From the NCBI GenBank assembly GCA_008729055.1, contig SDUX01000007.1, positions 4,447,409-4,511,408 on the forward strand: a DNA stretch of 64,000 nt. The letters are read 5' to 3'. Within the stretch, counting starts at the first letter, position 1. Each line of letters opens with the position of its first letter. The translations under genes were made by a program, and so were the position numbers. The stretch comes from Pyropia haitanensis (Eukaryota; Rhodophyta; Bangiophyceae; Bangiales; Bangiaceae). The notes under the pieces were generated by a model. That model made no database searches, had not been told where the DNA came from, and saw only the letters and a program-made list of their open reading frames with translations. Positions 1-8,960 of this stretch are shown here, piece by piece.

Positions 1-2
1 GC

Positions 3-1607
3 AAGATCCGACGACTGGCAGTCAAGATGGTGCTGCCTGGGCCTGCCCGTCACTGGGTCCGCTACATCAAGGCTGTCGAGTCGGTGGGCATCGTGTGGCC
101 TTTCCTCCGCCTGTTGTCCAATAGCGCTCAACTGGACGGTCGCATGGTCCGCGCCGTTGGTGAAGTTCTCCTCTTCACGTGTGATGTGGACTCGTACTGG
201 CAGACAATGTGGCGGCGGCGTGCTTCTCCTGAGGCCCTGGCGTTTGAGCGCGATTGGAAGGAAACCGACAAGGACAAGCTCAAGGCGTGGCTCGTCAACC
301 GCGCCGGCGCGACTCCCCCACCCATCACCAAGCTGGCATTTTCTGCGCGCTCGAAGGAGCGCGTGCTGGCCCAAACGATTGAGGGTCGCTCTGGGCATGT
401 CTGGCCTGACCTCCACCCGGTGCGGCCGTTCATGATTGACTCCAAGGCCAATGCCGTCAACGCAACGAGAGCGGCCAAGGCGCGGACGAACCCGGCTGGG
501 CTTGACGCTTTGCTCGACACGGTGTTTGGAGCTGACGACTGTCGTCATCCTTTTAAGACGTGTGACGTGTGGATGCCGGGCATTGAGAACTTCCTTTGCC
601 CGTGCGGGACGCTGATCGGGTACGACTTTCTTGACAAGGCAGAGTCACCCTCGCACGTGCTGGCCGCCTTGGTGCAGCGTTTCCCCGTCCTGCCTAAGGT
701 CGTGTACTTCGATACCGCGTGTCAACTGGCGCGCAACGCCTGGCGGCGCTTGCCATGGCTGATGATGTCATCCGGTACGGCTCCTACTCTTGACCGCGTG
801 CACAACATCGGGGACCAGCACAAGTGTTCAGATATCTACGATGCCGACAAGTATCCGTCGCGGTCTGTCGCTCACAACACGTCGGCGGCAGAGAGCAGGC
901 ACTCCATCAACAAGGCGTTCAAGTCGCACTTGGTCCACCTGCGGCAGGACCACTTTATCGTGCAGATGCGGCTCCTGTCCGCCGTTGTCAACCTCCGCGT
1001 TCAGATGCGCAAGAAGATGGGACGAGAAACGAACCACCGGCTCATGAGCGCGTTCTTTCACAAGCATGTCCAGGACTATTGCGAGCGTAGATTGTGTGCT
1101 TGCGCCAACCACACCGGCCCACCAGACGACGACGGACTTCATGGTGCGGTGGCAGGCGCTGCAGATCATGCAGATCAAGGCGCTGCGGGTGGAGGTGGCG
1201 GCTCTGGCGCGCAAGGTGGAGGTGAAGGTGGTCAAGGTGACGGCGACGGCGCTGATGAGCTACCTCACGCCGGCCCCGCTGCAGCGGTACAAGCGCCAGC
1301 TGGACCCGTTCCACCCCAAGTCGAGCCGGCCGGGGGAGGTGCGCAAGGTGCGGATGGATCTGCGGTTGTGGAGGGCGCTGTCCAAGCTCATGCGGCCGTT
1401 CCCCAAACGCTAAACCCTGACGACACTATCGACGCACTTCGCACACGTCTGTTGGCTCGGAGGCCACTGCCAGCGTCAGCTGATGGTGTCCTTGACGATG
1501 CCGCAAGTGATGGTGATGAGGTTACGGAGGGGACATCATCGAGTGAGGATGACTCTGTTTACGTAGACTCTGGTGGTGAGCTGGTTGTTTTCGACAACTC
1601 TGAGTAG
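3..1607 (+). CDS. KDZ-type (Kyakuja-Dileera-Zisupton) transposase, 5' end outside window
   Basis: The frame is open to the window edge, so the protein is N-terminally cut; the first ATG inside is at 27. Numbering from that ATG, the KDZ-type catalytic region is visible. It has CPCG at 191-194 followed by GYDFLDKAESP, then VVYFDTACQL (Asp229, Cys232), DRVH at 256-259, a GDQHKCSDIY block (His265, Cys267), and HNTSAAESRHS with Glu289. The order Asp, then DR-x-H with H-x-C, then N-x-S-x2-E is the pattern I know from Zisupton/KDZ cut-and-paste transposases. The protein ends in an acidic Ser/Asp/Glu tail (about residues 470-526). Between residues about 372 and 462 this frame becomes Gly/Ala-rich, and another frame reads better (see Findings), so an indel pair or splice may be hidden there. 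The family call is by motif only. Confidence 0.72.
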   Translation, partial: KIRRLAVKMVLPGPARHWVRYIKAVESVGIVWPFLRLLSNSAQLDGRMVRAVGEVLLFTCDVDSYWQTMWRRRASPEALAFERDWKETDKDKLKAWLVNRAGATPPPITKLAFSARSKERVLAQTIEGRSGHVWPDLHPVRPFMIDSKANAVNATRAAKARTNPAGLDALLDTVFGADDCRHPFKTCDVWMPGIENFLCPCGTLIGYDFLDKAESPSHVLAALVQRFPVLPKVVYFDTACQLARNAWRRLPWLMMSSGTAPTLDRVHNIGDQHKCSDIYDADKYPSRSVAHNTSAAESRHSINKAFKSHLVHLRQDHFIVQMRLLSAVVNLRVQMRKKMGRETNHRLMSAFFHKHVQDYCERRLCACANHTGPPDDDGLHGAVAGAADHADQGAAGGGGGSGAQGGGEGGQGDGDGADELPHAGPAAAVQAPAGPVPPQVEPAGGGAQGADGSAVVEGAVQAHAAVPQTLNPDDTIDALRTRLLARRPLPASADGVLDDAASDGDEVTEGTSSSEDDSVYVDSGGELVVFDNSE

Positions 1608-2099
1608 CTAAGACATTTCTTCGTGAGACTAGCATCGCTGCGCATCATCAAAACTTCTTGTTCACCTTGCGAATGGGCGCACAAGCATGACTTGGTCGAC
1701 TGAGAATGGAGTGGGGTTGGTCATGGTGTCGACCGTGACGCCCTTGATGGCGGCAGTCGCCCCGCCCTGCGCCACCACCAGCAGGTAGAGCATCTCGAGC
1801 AATGCGGCGTCCCCGGTCCGTCCGGGATGGCGCCCATCGGGCAGAAGGGGCGGTCACCCGCCGCAGCGAGTGGTGCCATCGAGCTGCTCGATGAGCTCAC
1901 TGAGCCAGGGCGCGCCAGGGAGCGTTAGCGAGGGACGCGCATCAGCCGCGGGGTGACATCAGGATGCTGCCGGCGGGTGCAGTGCGGTTGGGCCCAGGGT
2001 GACAGGCAGCTCTCTCCAAGTCGGATGCTGCACGAGTGCGGCACGGGGTCGGCTGCAACAGGCGAATCGCGCCAAGTCGGGTGTAGCACTGGGTGGGCG
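1608..2099. other. Intergenic stretch after the transposase
   Basis: No convincing coding frame. Composition rises from moderate to strongly GC-rich towards 2100. I see no inverted repeat that clearly marks the 3' end of the transposon. Confidence 0.4.
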
Positions 2100-3080
2100 G
2101 GCTGGCGCAGCTGGGGCGGCGGGGGCGGGAGGAGGGGGGGGCGGGCGCCAGCCGGCGCGGCGGCGGCCGGGCGGCGGCAGTGGTGGGCGGCCGCAGCGGG
2201 GGCGGCGGCGGCGGGGGCGGGGTAGGGGCAGCAGCAGCGGGGGCGGCCGCGGCGGGGGGCGGCGGCAGCGGCGGGGGCGGCCCCGGCGGGGGCGGCCCCG
2301 GCGGGGGCGGGTGGGGGGGGAGGGACGGCAGCGGGGGCGGCCGCGGCGGGGTGGGGCGGCAGCGGCGGGGGCGGCCGCGGCGGGGGCGGCCGCGGCGGGG
2401 GCGGAGGGGGGGGGTGGGTGCGCCACCCGGCGCGGCGGCGGCCGGCCGGCGGCGGGGGGGGGCGGCAGCGGCGGGGGCGGCGGCGGCTGGGGCGGGGTAG
2501 GGGCAGCAGCAGCGGGGGCGGCCGCGGCGGGGGGCGGCGGCAGCGGTGGGGGCGGCCGCGGCGGAGGCGGCCGCGGCGGGGGCGGCCCCGGCGGGGGCGG
2601 CTCCGGCGGGGGCGGGTGGGGGGGGGGGACGGCAGCTGGCGTGGCGGCGGCCGGCCGGTGGCGCCGGCGGCCGGCAGCTGCGCGGGCGGCGGCCAGCGGC
2701 TGGCGGCGGGGGGGGGCGGCAGCAACGGGGGCGGCCGTGGCGGGGGCGGCGGGGGGGTGGGGGGGTGCGCCACCCTGCGCGGCGGCGGCCGGCCGGCGGC
2801 GGAGGGGGGCCGCAGCGGCGGGGGTGCCGGTGGCGGGGGCGGGGGGGGGGGTGGGGACGGCAGCGGGGGCGGCCGCGGAGGGGTGGGGCGGCAGCGGCGC
2901 GGGCGGCCGCGGCGGGGGCGGGGGGGGGGGGGTGGGTGCGCCACCCGGCGCGGCGGCGGCCGGCCGGCGGCGGGGGGGGCGGCAGCGGCGGGGGCGGCGG
3001 CGGCGCGGGCGGGGGGGGGAGCGTGCGCCACCCGGCGCGGCGGCGGCCGGCCGGCGACGGGGGGGGCGAGCGGGGCGCTG
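2100..3080. repeat. G-rich degenerate repeat tract (GGC/GGGGC minisatellite)
   Basis: About 1 kb in which the + strand is made almost entirely of short GGCGGC, GGGGGCGGCC and GGGGGGG units with very few A or T bases. A longer unit beginning GTGCGCCACCC, followed by GGCGCGGCGGCGGCC-like sequence, recurs near 2419, 2765 (with one C to T change), 2936 and 3023. All frames are open on both strands because stop codons need A/T, so the long Gly/Arg/Pro readings here are composition artefacts. The + strand has many G runs that could form G-quadruplexes. Confidence 0.85.
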
Positions 3081-3558
3081 TGGGGCGCTGGCGGGTGGGG
3101 GATCCGGAGTATTAGCGGTGGATTGATAGCTCTGATCCTGGCAGTTCATTGGTGCAACGTGGTCATACTCCGCAGCCGGCAGCTACGGCCGTGCTGCCGT
3201 GTTCGGGAGCCGAGTATGAGCCGTAGGACCGGGCATCCTGAAAGCGGCGGGAGTTCAAGTGGGGCTCGACCGACGTCCGATGTATTTGACTGAGCCGGCA
3301 GTGCGCACAGGTAACTCTCCAACTGGTCGCGGCTGAAGGCCGATTTCACTACCGTATGCCGCTGTCCCGTCCAGCTACGCCATTGGCTGTGCGAACGCTG
3401 GCCGGAACTCGCCCCAGCGGGGTTCGGTCGTCCGTTTACACACCCGCGGCGGCGGCCTCTCGGCGCCGCCGTGTCCCCGGCGGCGCCGCCACGCCAGCGC
3501 GGCATGGCCCTGGGAGCGGGCTGCCGCCGTGGCGGGGCCGCCCGGGGGCGGCGCGCTG
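3081..3558. other. Intergenic, no gene seen
   Basis: Mixed composition, moderate GC to about 3430 and then GC-rich. No conserved protein motif in any frame and no tRNA-like box pair. It ends at the left inverted repeat of the element starting at 3559. Confidence 0.35.
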
Positions 3559-4204
3559 ACGGCCGGTCCGGGACACGATCGAGTTCGCGGCATATCGAGT
3601 TTGCTGCGCCACGAACTGGTTGCCACATCTGATGCGTCTTTTTGGACATCGCATGTGGTCGTGGCGTTGGGGTCGTGGACGAAGAGAAATACATAGCAGT
3701 TGGGTCTATGTAATGGGAAAAACTTCGTATCGACCTGTTGCCAATCTGTTTTGCAACCAATCTGGAGACCATGGTTGCTGCCCCACGCTGGTCTCCACGT
3801 TCATGCCAACGCCGTGCTCGCCTCTCCCGAGGCCGACCCGCTGTGCACGGCGCGGCAAGTGTGCCACCCTGGTGGCCTCGACCCCGCGCGCTTGCGCCGC
3901 CGCTGGGTTCAAACTGCCTGAGCGAGATCCATCGACAGGAGCAGCTGTTGTGGGGCACGCAGTCCCGAACTTCCCATGAATTTGATGGCGCAAATGCTGC
4001 CGCAAGGGGGCTGCCGCGAACTCAGACTGCCGCAGGATGCGGCAAGAAGTGGCTTTTGCAAAAGCCACTTCTTGCCGCATCCTGCGGCAGCTTGAGTTCG
4101 CGGCACACAACGCAGGACACGTGAAGAGCAACAGCCAATCTCAGAGCGCCACGAAGTGCCGCGAACTCGCTGCCGCGAACTCAGATGTGTCCCGGACCGG
4201 CCGT
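3559..4204. mobile_element. Small non-autonomous inverted-repeat element (MITE-like) with internal palindrome
   Basis: The ends, 3559-3592 and 4171-4204, are inverted repeats of 34 bp. They begin ACGGCCGGTCCGGGACAC, differ in the next four bases, then share GAGTTCGCGGCA. The 12-mer GAGTTCGCGGCA recurs inside in both orientations (near 4094; reversed near 4013 and 4158). Inside lies a perfect 64-bp palindrome (4027-4090, centre between 4058 and 4059). Flanking arms at 4012-4026 and 4091-4105 match imperfectly. No transposase frame lies inside, so it would need enzymes in trans. No clear target-site duplication is visible. Confidence 0.7.
4027..4090. repeat. Perfect 64-bp palindrome
   Basis: Left arm 4027-4058 and right arm 4059-4090 are exact reverse complements with no spacer. 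The centre is GGCTTTTG/CAAAAGCC. With the imperfect outer arms the foldback is about 94 bp (4012-4105). It could extrude as a cruciform or hairpin. Confidence 0.9.
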
Positions 4205-4486
4205 GAGTGGAAGCGGCTGCACGAAGGTGCGCGCCGCGGCGGCGGCGCGGCAGCCGGACCCGTCACAACGGCGCGACGGAAAAGTGGAATGAAATGTGCA
4301 TCCGCGGGGGGGGGGGAGCAACGGTCGTCATTTCGCACCGCTCGGATCGGAACCGGGCGGACGGCCGTACAGTGCGTAGTCGGTTACATGTGGGGGTCAT
4401 TCTAAGAAGTAGCCTACACCTGTTCCATGCCACATATACCACGTACCGCACTGTTCCGGTCCGACGGTACACACAAATACAGTAGT

Positions 4487-5038
4487 TCATATGCAGTTGG
4501 AAGACTTTCGTTCGCCCTTCGCCGGGGGGGCACGCTTCACCGCGTCAACCAAGTCAGACCGGCAGGGGTCTGGGGAAGGAGGACCAGAGACACTTGTTGG
4601 ACGTGATCTGCCAGACAAAGAACAAAGAAACAGATGCGCGGCCCATTCGCGGTCGTCTTCCCAACTCAAAACCATGTCCACTGTCCCATCCATAGCTCCC
4701 ACATCATCCTCGGCGGCCAGCCAGCGACGAACCGCCTGTGCGCGGTCCTCATCCCTCGCGCCAACAAACTCGTCCTCAAGTGAGGTATTGGCCAGCAGAG
4801 CATCCACATCAGATACATCCGTATGCGCGTTGTCAAACGCAGGGACTACTGTCGCAGTTGCCAGATAGTAACAATCGGCGTCGATCCGTGGGGATGAACG
4901 CTGTGACGATGGGACGGGGACGCAGGGGAGTGATGCAGCCCAGCTTGCCCGCCGAATGAATAGGCGATCCGTCAGTACTTGAATAGCTGCGACTGCATTT
5001 CCATGACCATTTACGTGATCAAGTCCTGCGCGGTACAT
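4487..5038 (-). CDS. Hypothetical 183-residue acidic ORF
   Basis: Not recognised. The frame lies in DNA of ordinary composition. It encodes a mixed-residue protein with an acidic middle (DVSDVDALLANTSLEDEF, then an EDDV and EDDREW run) and a basic C-terminus. The composition is more protein-like than the low-complexity frames nearby and resembles the acidic tails of transposon proteins in this window. It sits between the 3559-4204 element and the hairpin at 5061, so it may be a transposon remnant. The start codon is unsupported. Confidence 0.3.
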   Translation of the reverse strand: MYRAGLDHVNGHGNAVAAIQVLTDRLFIRRASWAASLPCVPVPSSQRSSPRIDADCYYLATATVVPAFDNAHTDVSDVDALLANTSLEDEFVGARDEDRAQAVRRWLAAEDDVGAMDGTVDMVLSWEDDREWAAHLFLCSLSGRSRPTSVSGPPSPDPCRSDLVDAVKRAPPAKGERKSSNCI

Positions 5039-5060
5039 TCAAAGCATAAGCCTTGCGCGA

Positions 5061-5107
5061 ATGTTCGGCTGGGTTATAGCCGCATCGGCTATAACCGAGC
5101 CGAACAT
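5061..5107. repeat. 47-bp near-perfect hairpin
   Basis: Arms 5061-5082 and 5086-5107 (22 bp, one mismatch) with a CAT loop. The sequence is GGTTATAGCCG against CGGCTATAACC, with outer ATGTTCGGCT against AGCCGAACAT. It is A/T-richer than its surroundings. It may be a solo inverted repeat of a mobile element or a structural site downstream of the kinase gene. Confidence 0.75.
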
Positions 5108-5951
5108 AACCGAATAATCACAGTACGGACAGTTTTCTGGGGCGGAGGTTGTCGCGGTGGGAGGGCGCATCGCGGTGGTGGCAACCGGGAGTGGCCGGGG
5201 ACGGGGGACCCATGGATGCCAGGACGGGGTAGACGGGCAGGACGGGACGAGCGAGCGAGGTGGACAGCGGTGGCGGGGTGAGCGTCAAGCGCGATGTGGA
5301 AAGATGAGACAGAGGGGGGGGTGGAGTGGAGTGGGGGCGGAGAGCGGGGGGGGGATGGCGGCCGGCAGCTGGCGCGCACGGTCGTCGGTGAGGCGCGAGG
5401 CGCCGAGCGCCGGACAGGGAGGGAGCGCGCTCCACCGGCGTGACAGGCTGGTGACGGCGGTGGTGGCCGCGGACGGGTCGAAACGGTGTTGCCGCCCGCG
5501 CAGGGGCGTGCGTCGCGGCACCGCGCGCGACGCGGGGACCCCCCCCCGGCAGGAACCCCGCATCATTGGCGGCACGACGACGGCACCACAAACACCCCAA
5601 CAAAAAAAAAGAGGTCCACACGGGTGCCCAGCGGCATCCGCGGGCGCGGCACTGACGCTGGGGACCGGTCGTCCAAGACGCAGTCGCCGCCAGGGACCCC
5701 AACGCATCCCCCTCGCCCCACCACCCACCACCCCTACCCGCCGTTCCAGTAAAGAGAGTAAAACACAAAAAGCCAAACATGCAAGCCCCCACATCCGCAA
5801 ACGGGCAGCCATCCCCAGAACTGCCCCCCCTCCCCCCTCCATCCACCCGAGCCCCATGCGGGCACAAAGAACACAAACGACAGCCGCCCCAAGAGCGTCC
5901 CCCCCAAAAAGCCGCACGGGGAGGCCGCTACAAAAAAAAGAGCTCCACGCC
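5108..5951. other. Intergenic, 3' side of the kinase gene
   Basis: GC-rich, with C/A-rich + strand sequence (several A runs) between 5580 and 5950. That would be the 3' untranslated side of the minus-strand kinase gene. The open frames on both strands here carry no recognisable motif. Confidence 0.35.
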
Positions 5952-8071
5952 TCAAAAAATCTCCACCGCGTCCGCCGCGTCGACCGCCAGCAGCGCCGCG
6001 TCGGCCACCAGCTCCTCCCCCGCTGCCCCCACCACCCCCGACGACGTCGGCGGCGACGCGGACAAGGCGGGGGAGAGGAGGCCCATGGCCGCCAGACCAG
6101 GGCCACGGCCGCTAAGGCGGCCGGCCAGGGCCGACAGCCCATCGCCGCCGCCGCCTGGGCGCCCGCCCAGCGCATCCCCAGCGTCGTCATACCCATGCTC
6201 ACCTGGTGCCGCCCCGTCCCCATCGGTGCCATGGACGCTGTCCGACGACACGCGGAGGTCCAGCTCTAGGCCCGGCGCCACAAACGAGAAGCCCTTGAAA
6301 AGCTCCGCGGCCGACGCGGCCGCCGCGGCAGCAGCAGCCGCAGCAGCTGCTGCGGCGGCAGCCGCGTCAGGGCTGGCGCCCTCCTCCACCCCCGCGTCCA
6401 ACGCCAGGGGCCCCAGCGGCGGCGCCCCTCCCCCCCCCCGCCCCGGCACCGCCATCGGCATGGTGGCCGACAGCACCAGCGGGGACGCTGCCAGCGGCGA
6501 CAGCGCCTTGCCCGTCCACCGGGGCGAAAAGTTGGACGTACACGTCGGGCTGCCCGTGCTCAGCGGCGTGATGGGCGGCGGCACCTGCCGGGCGGCGAGC
6601 GCCTCCCAGTCCATCCCACGAAAGAAGGGGTGCCGCTTCACCGCCGCCGGGTCGGTCAGCCGCGCGGCGGGGTCGCGCGTCAGCAGCGCCTTGAGCAGCG
6701 CGTGCGCGTCGCGGGTGAGGTAGCGCGGCAGCTTGGGCTTGCACCGCAGGATCCGCCGGTGGAGCTCCTTGCGCGCCAAGTTGCGCTCCGACGCGGGGCT
6801 AAACGGCGGCTCCCCCGTCATCATCTCAAACGCAATGCCGCCGAGCGAGAACCAATCCGCTTCGACGCCATGGCCATCGCGGGCAACCACCTCGGGCGCC
6901 AGAAAGTCCTCGGTACCGCACCACGAGTGTGTGCGAGAGGCGCCATCGAGGAGGACCGTCGACAGCCCAAAGTCGCAGAGCACAATGTGGCCCGCCGCGT
7001 CGAGCAGAAGGTTGGACGGCTTCAGGTCCCGGTGGATGACGTGCCGCGCCTGCAGGTGCTCCAGCGCGAGCACCATCTCGGCGAGGTAGAACCGCGCGGC
7101 CGCCTCGGAGAGCATCCGCTCCCGTCGCAGGTGGTGCAGCAGCTCCCCCCCCGCCGCGTAATCCATCAGCAGGTACAGCCGGCGGGGGCACTGCCAGCAG
7201 CAGTGGAGGCGCACGATGAACGGCGCATTGTCGCCCCGCACGGGGGAGGAGGTGAGCATGGCAAGGATGTTGCGCTCCGTGTGGGCGGCCTTGACGTCCT
7301 TGCGCCGCAGCACCGCCTTCTTTTGCATCACCTTGAGCGCGTACACCTGGCCGCTCGCCTTGTGGCGCACGAGGTAGACCTTGCCAAAGCCGCCCGCGCC
7401 GAGGAGGGAGACCATGTCAAACGAGTCGAGGCGGCGGCGGCCCACCGACCCAGACTGGGGGCGGAGCTCCTCGGGGTCGGCCGCCCCCGCATCAGCGGCA
7501 GGGGGGGACGCGCCGGGGGTGACGACCCCACCCAGCAAGGGGAGGGGGAGGGGGGGGGGACGAGCGCCCCACCCCCGCCAACCGGCAGTGGCGCGGCCAC
7601 CCCGCTCAGGGCATCGGTCAGCAGACGCGCCGCAGTGGGGGCGGCGGCAGCGACGGTGGCGGCGGCAGCGGCAGCGGCGGGAGTGGTGGTGGGGATGACG
7701 CCAGGGGTGCCGCCGCCCACCGCGTCGTCGGCCGCGGCGCCCCCCCCCCCTCCGACACCTGCGGCCAGCGGCCGCAGCAGCAGAGCCTCCTCCCCCGTAC
7801 CGGCAATGCCGCCACCGCCACCGCCGCCGGCACCTTGCTCCCCCCCCCCTCGACTCCCCCGCGCCTGCCCCTCATCCGCAACCGCAGCAGCAGCCGCACT
7901 GCCGTCGGCCGCGTCGGTGGCCGCGTCCGTGGTGGCAGCCGGGCGGTCGGGCCGGGCCGGCCGGCCGTCGCCACCGCTGCCGCTGCCGCCGTCGCCCAGC
8001 CGCTGCGCCGCCGCTGCCGCCGCCAGCCGGCACACCAAGTCGTCGTGACCAAGGGCGGGCGCGAGCGCCAT
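5952..8071 (-). CDS. AGC-family Ser/Thr protein kinase (S6K-like)
   Basis: The kinase frame (5952-7538, 528 residues) has all catalytic landmarks: GAGGFG loop at 47-52, Lys69 in ALKV, HRDLKPSN at 169-176, DFG at 189-191, and the activation segment CGTEDFLAPE at 208-217 with Thr209. KLPRYLT and the following helix resemble S6 kinase. The C-terminal tail keeps an AGC hydrophobic motif, FKGFSF (414-419, Ser418). It is separated from the kinase core by a Gly/Pro stretch and an Ala run. Such kinases phosphorylate Ser/Thr in growth and nutrient signalling. Upstream, another minus frame from ATG 8071 (MALAPALGHDDLV) is a plausible N-terminus. It joins through a break in the long G run near 7530-7560. 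No pleckstrin or PX domain is seen. Confidence 0.85.
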
Positions 8072-8110
8072 GGCGCCAGTGGCCACGACCTACCCGCCAC
8101 CGTCGCCACG

Positions 8111-8151
<41 letters not shown>

Positions 8152-8247
8152 AACCACCCCCAATGACGCCCCCACCGCCCTCCCCAAACCCTCTTCCGAC
8201 CCCTTGTACCCCCGCTGCCGCCGCTGCCGCTGCCGCCGAGGCCGACC

Positions 8248-8287
<40 letters not shown>

Positions 8288-8960
8288 TCCCACCGGGCGC
8301 ACGCCCCCCCACCGCAGCCGGCAGGCCCGCGGGGGGCGCGCATACAGCAGGCGCGGCGACGGGGCGGCAGCGGCGGGGGCGCCCGGCGTCGTCGCGGGGG
8401 AGAGAGGGCGGCGGCGGGGCGGGCGGGGGCGGCCGCGGCGGGCGGCGGCGGGGGTGGATGCAGCCGGCGCGGCGGCGGCGGCGGTGGCGGCGGAACGCGG
8501 GCGACGCGCGGGAGAGGGGCGGCGACGAAAACCCTGGACCGCCGGCTCGCGAGCGCTCGCCACGGTGCGGCCGGCGCTGAAGGCCGTCAGGACGCCCGTG
8601 GGGGCCCCCCCGCCCTCCGGGACGTTGGCCGGGGGCGCCAAGTCCACGACGGGCGGGAGAGCCTGCCACGTGGAAATCATTGGTGTATTGACACTGTCAG
8701 TCCATACAATGTGTTGTGTTCGCATGGCTCGTCAAGAAAGGCCATCGAGATGGACCTAACGGATCATAATTGAAGCGCACTGCCACTTCCAGGTCAAACT
8801 AATTGGGTATTTGGGGTTGCGCTGGATCAGTCTCCTCGTCGGTTCAGAGCAGGCAACCCCCCCTTTAGCAACGCGGGGTCCTGCGCTGGAGCGCCCTACG
8901 ACGCCGCCTCGCTCCCCCTCGCGTCCCTCGCTCCAGTTCGAGCACGCAAGAGCAGTGGCG
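8072..8960. promoter_or_regulatory. Probable kinase promoter side, with an A/T-richer island at 8660-8840
   Basis: After CCG-triplet DNA (8090-8650), which is probably 5' untranslated or low-complexity sequence, the window has a short island of ordinary composition (8660-8840). It includes CAATGTGTTGTG and GGATCATAATTGAAG. In such GC-rich DNA an island upstream of a minus-strand gene is the best promoter candidate. No definite TATA or CCAAT box was identified. Confidence 0.3.

Noticed and set aside
1959..3149. Long Pro/Ala/Arg and Gly/Arg frames on both strands
   Set aside because: They exist because the G-rich repeat has almost no A/T for stop codons. All six readings are low-complexity.
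3146..3958. 270-codon minus frame across the small inverted-repeat element
   Set aside because: It crosses the element's terminal repeat, shows no motif, and changes character at the element border.
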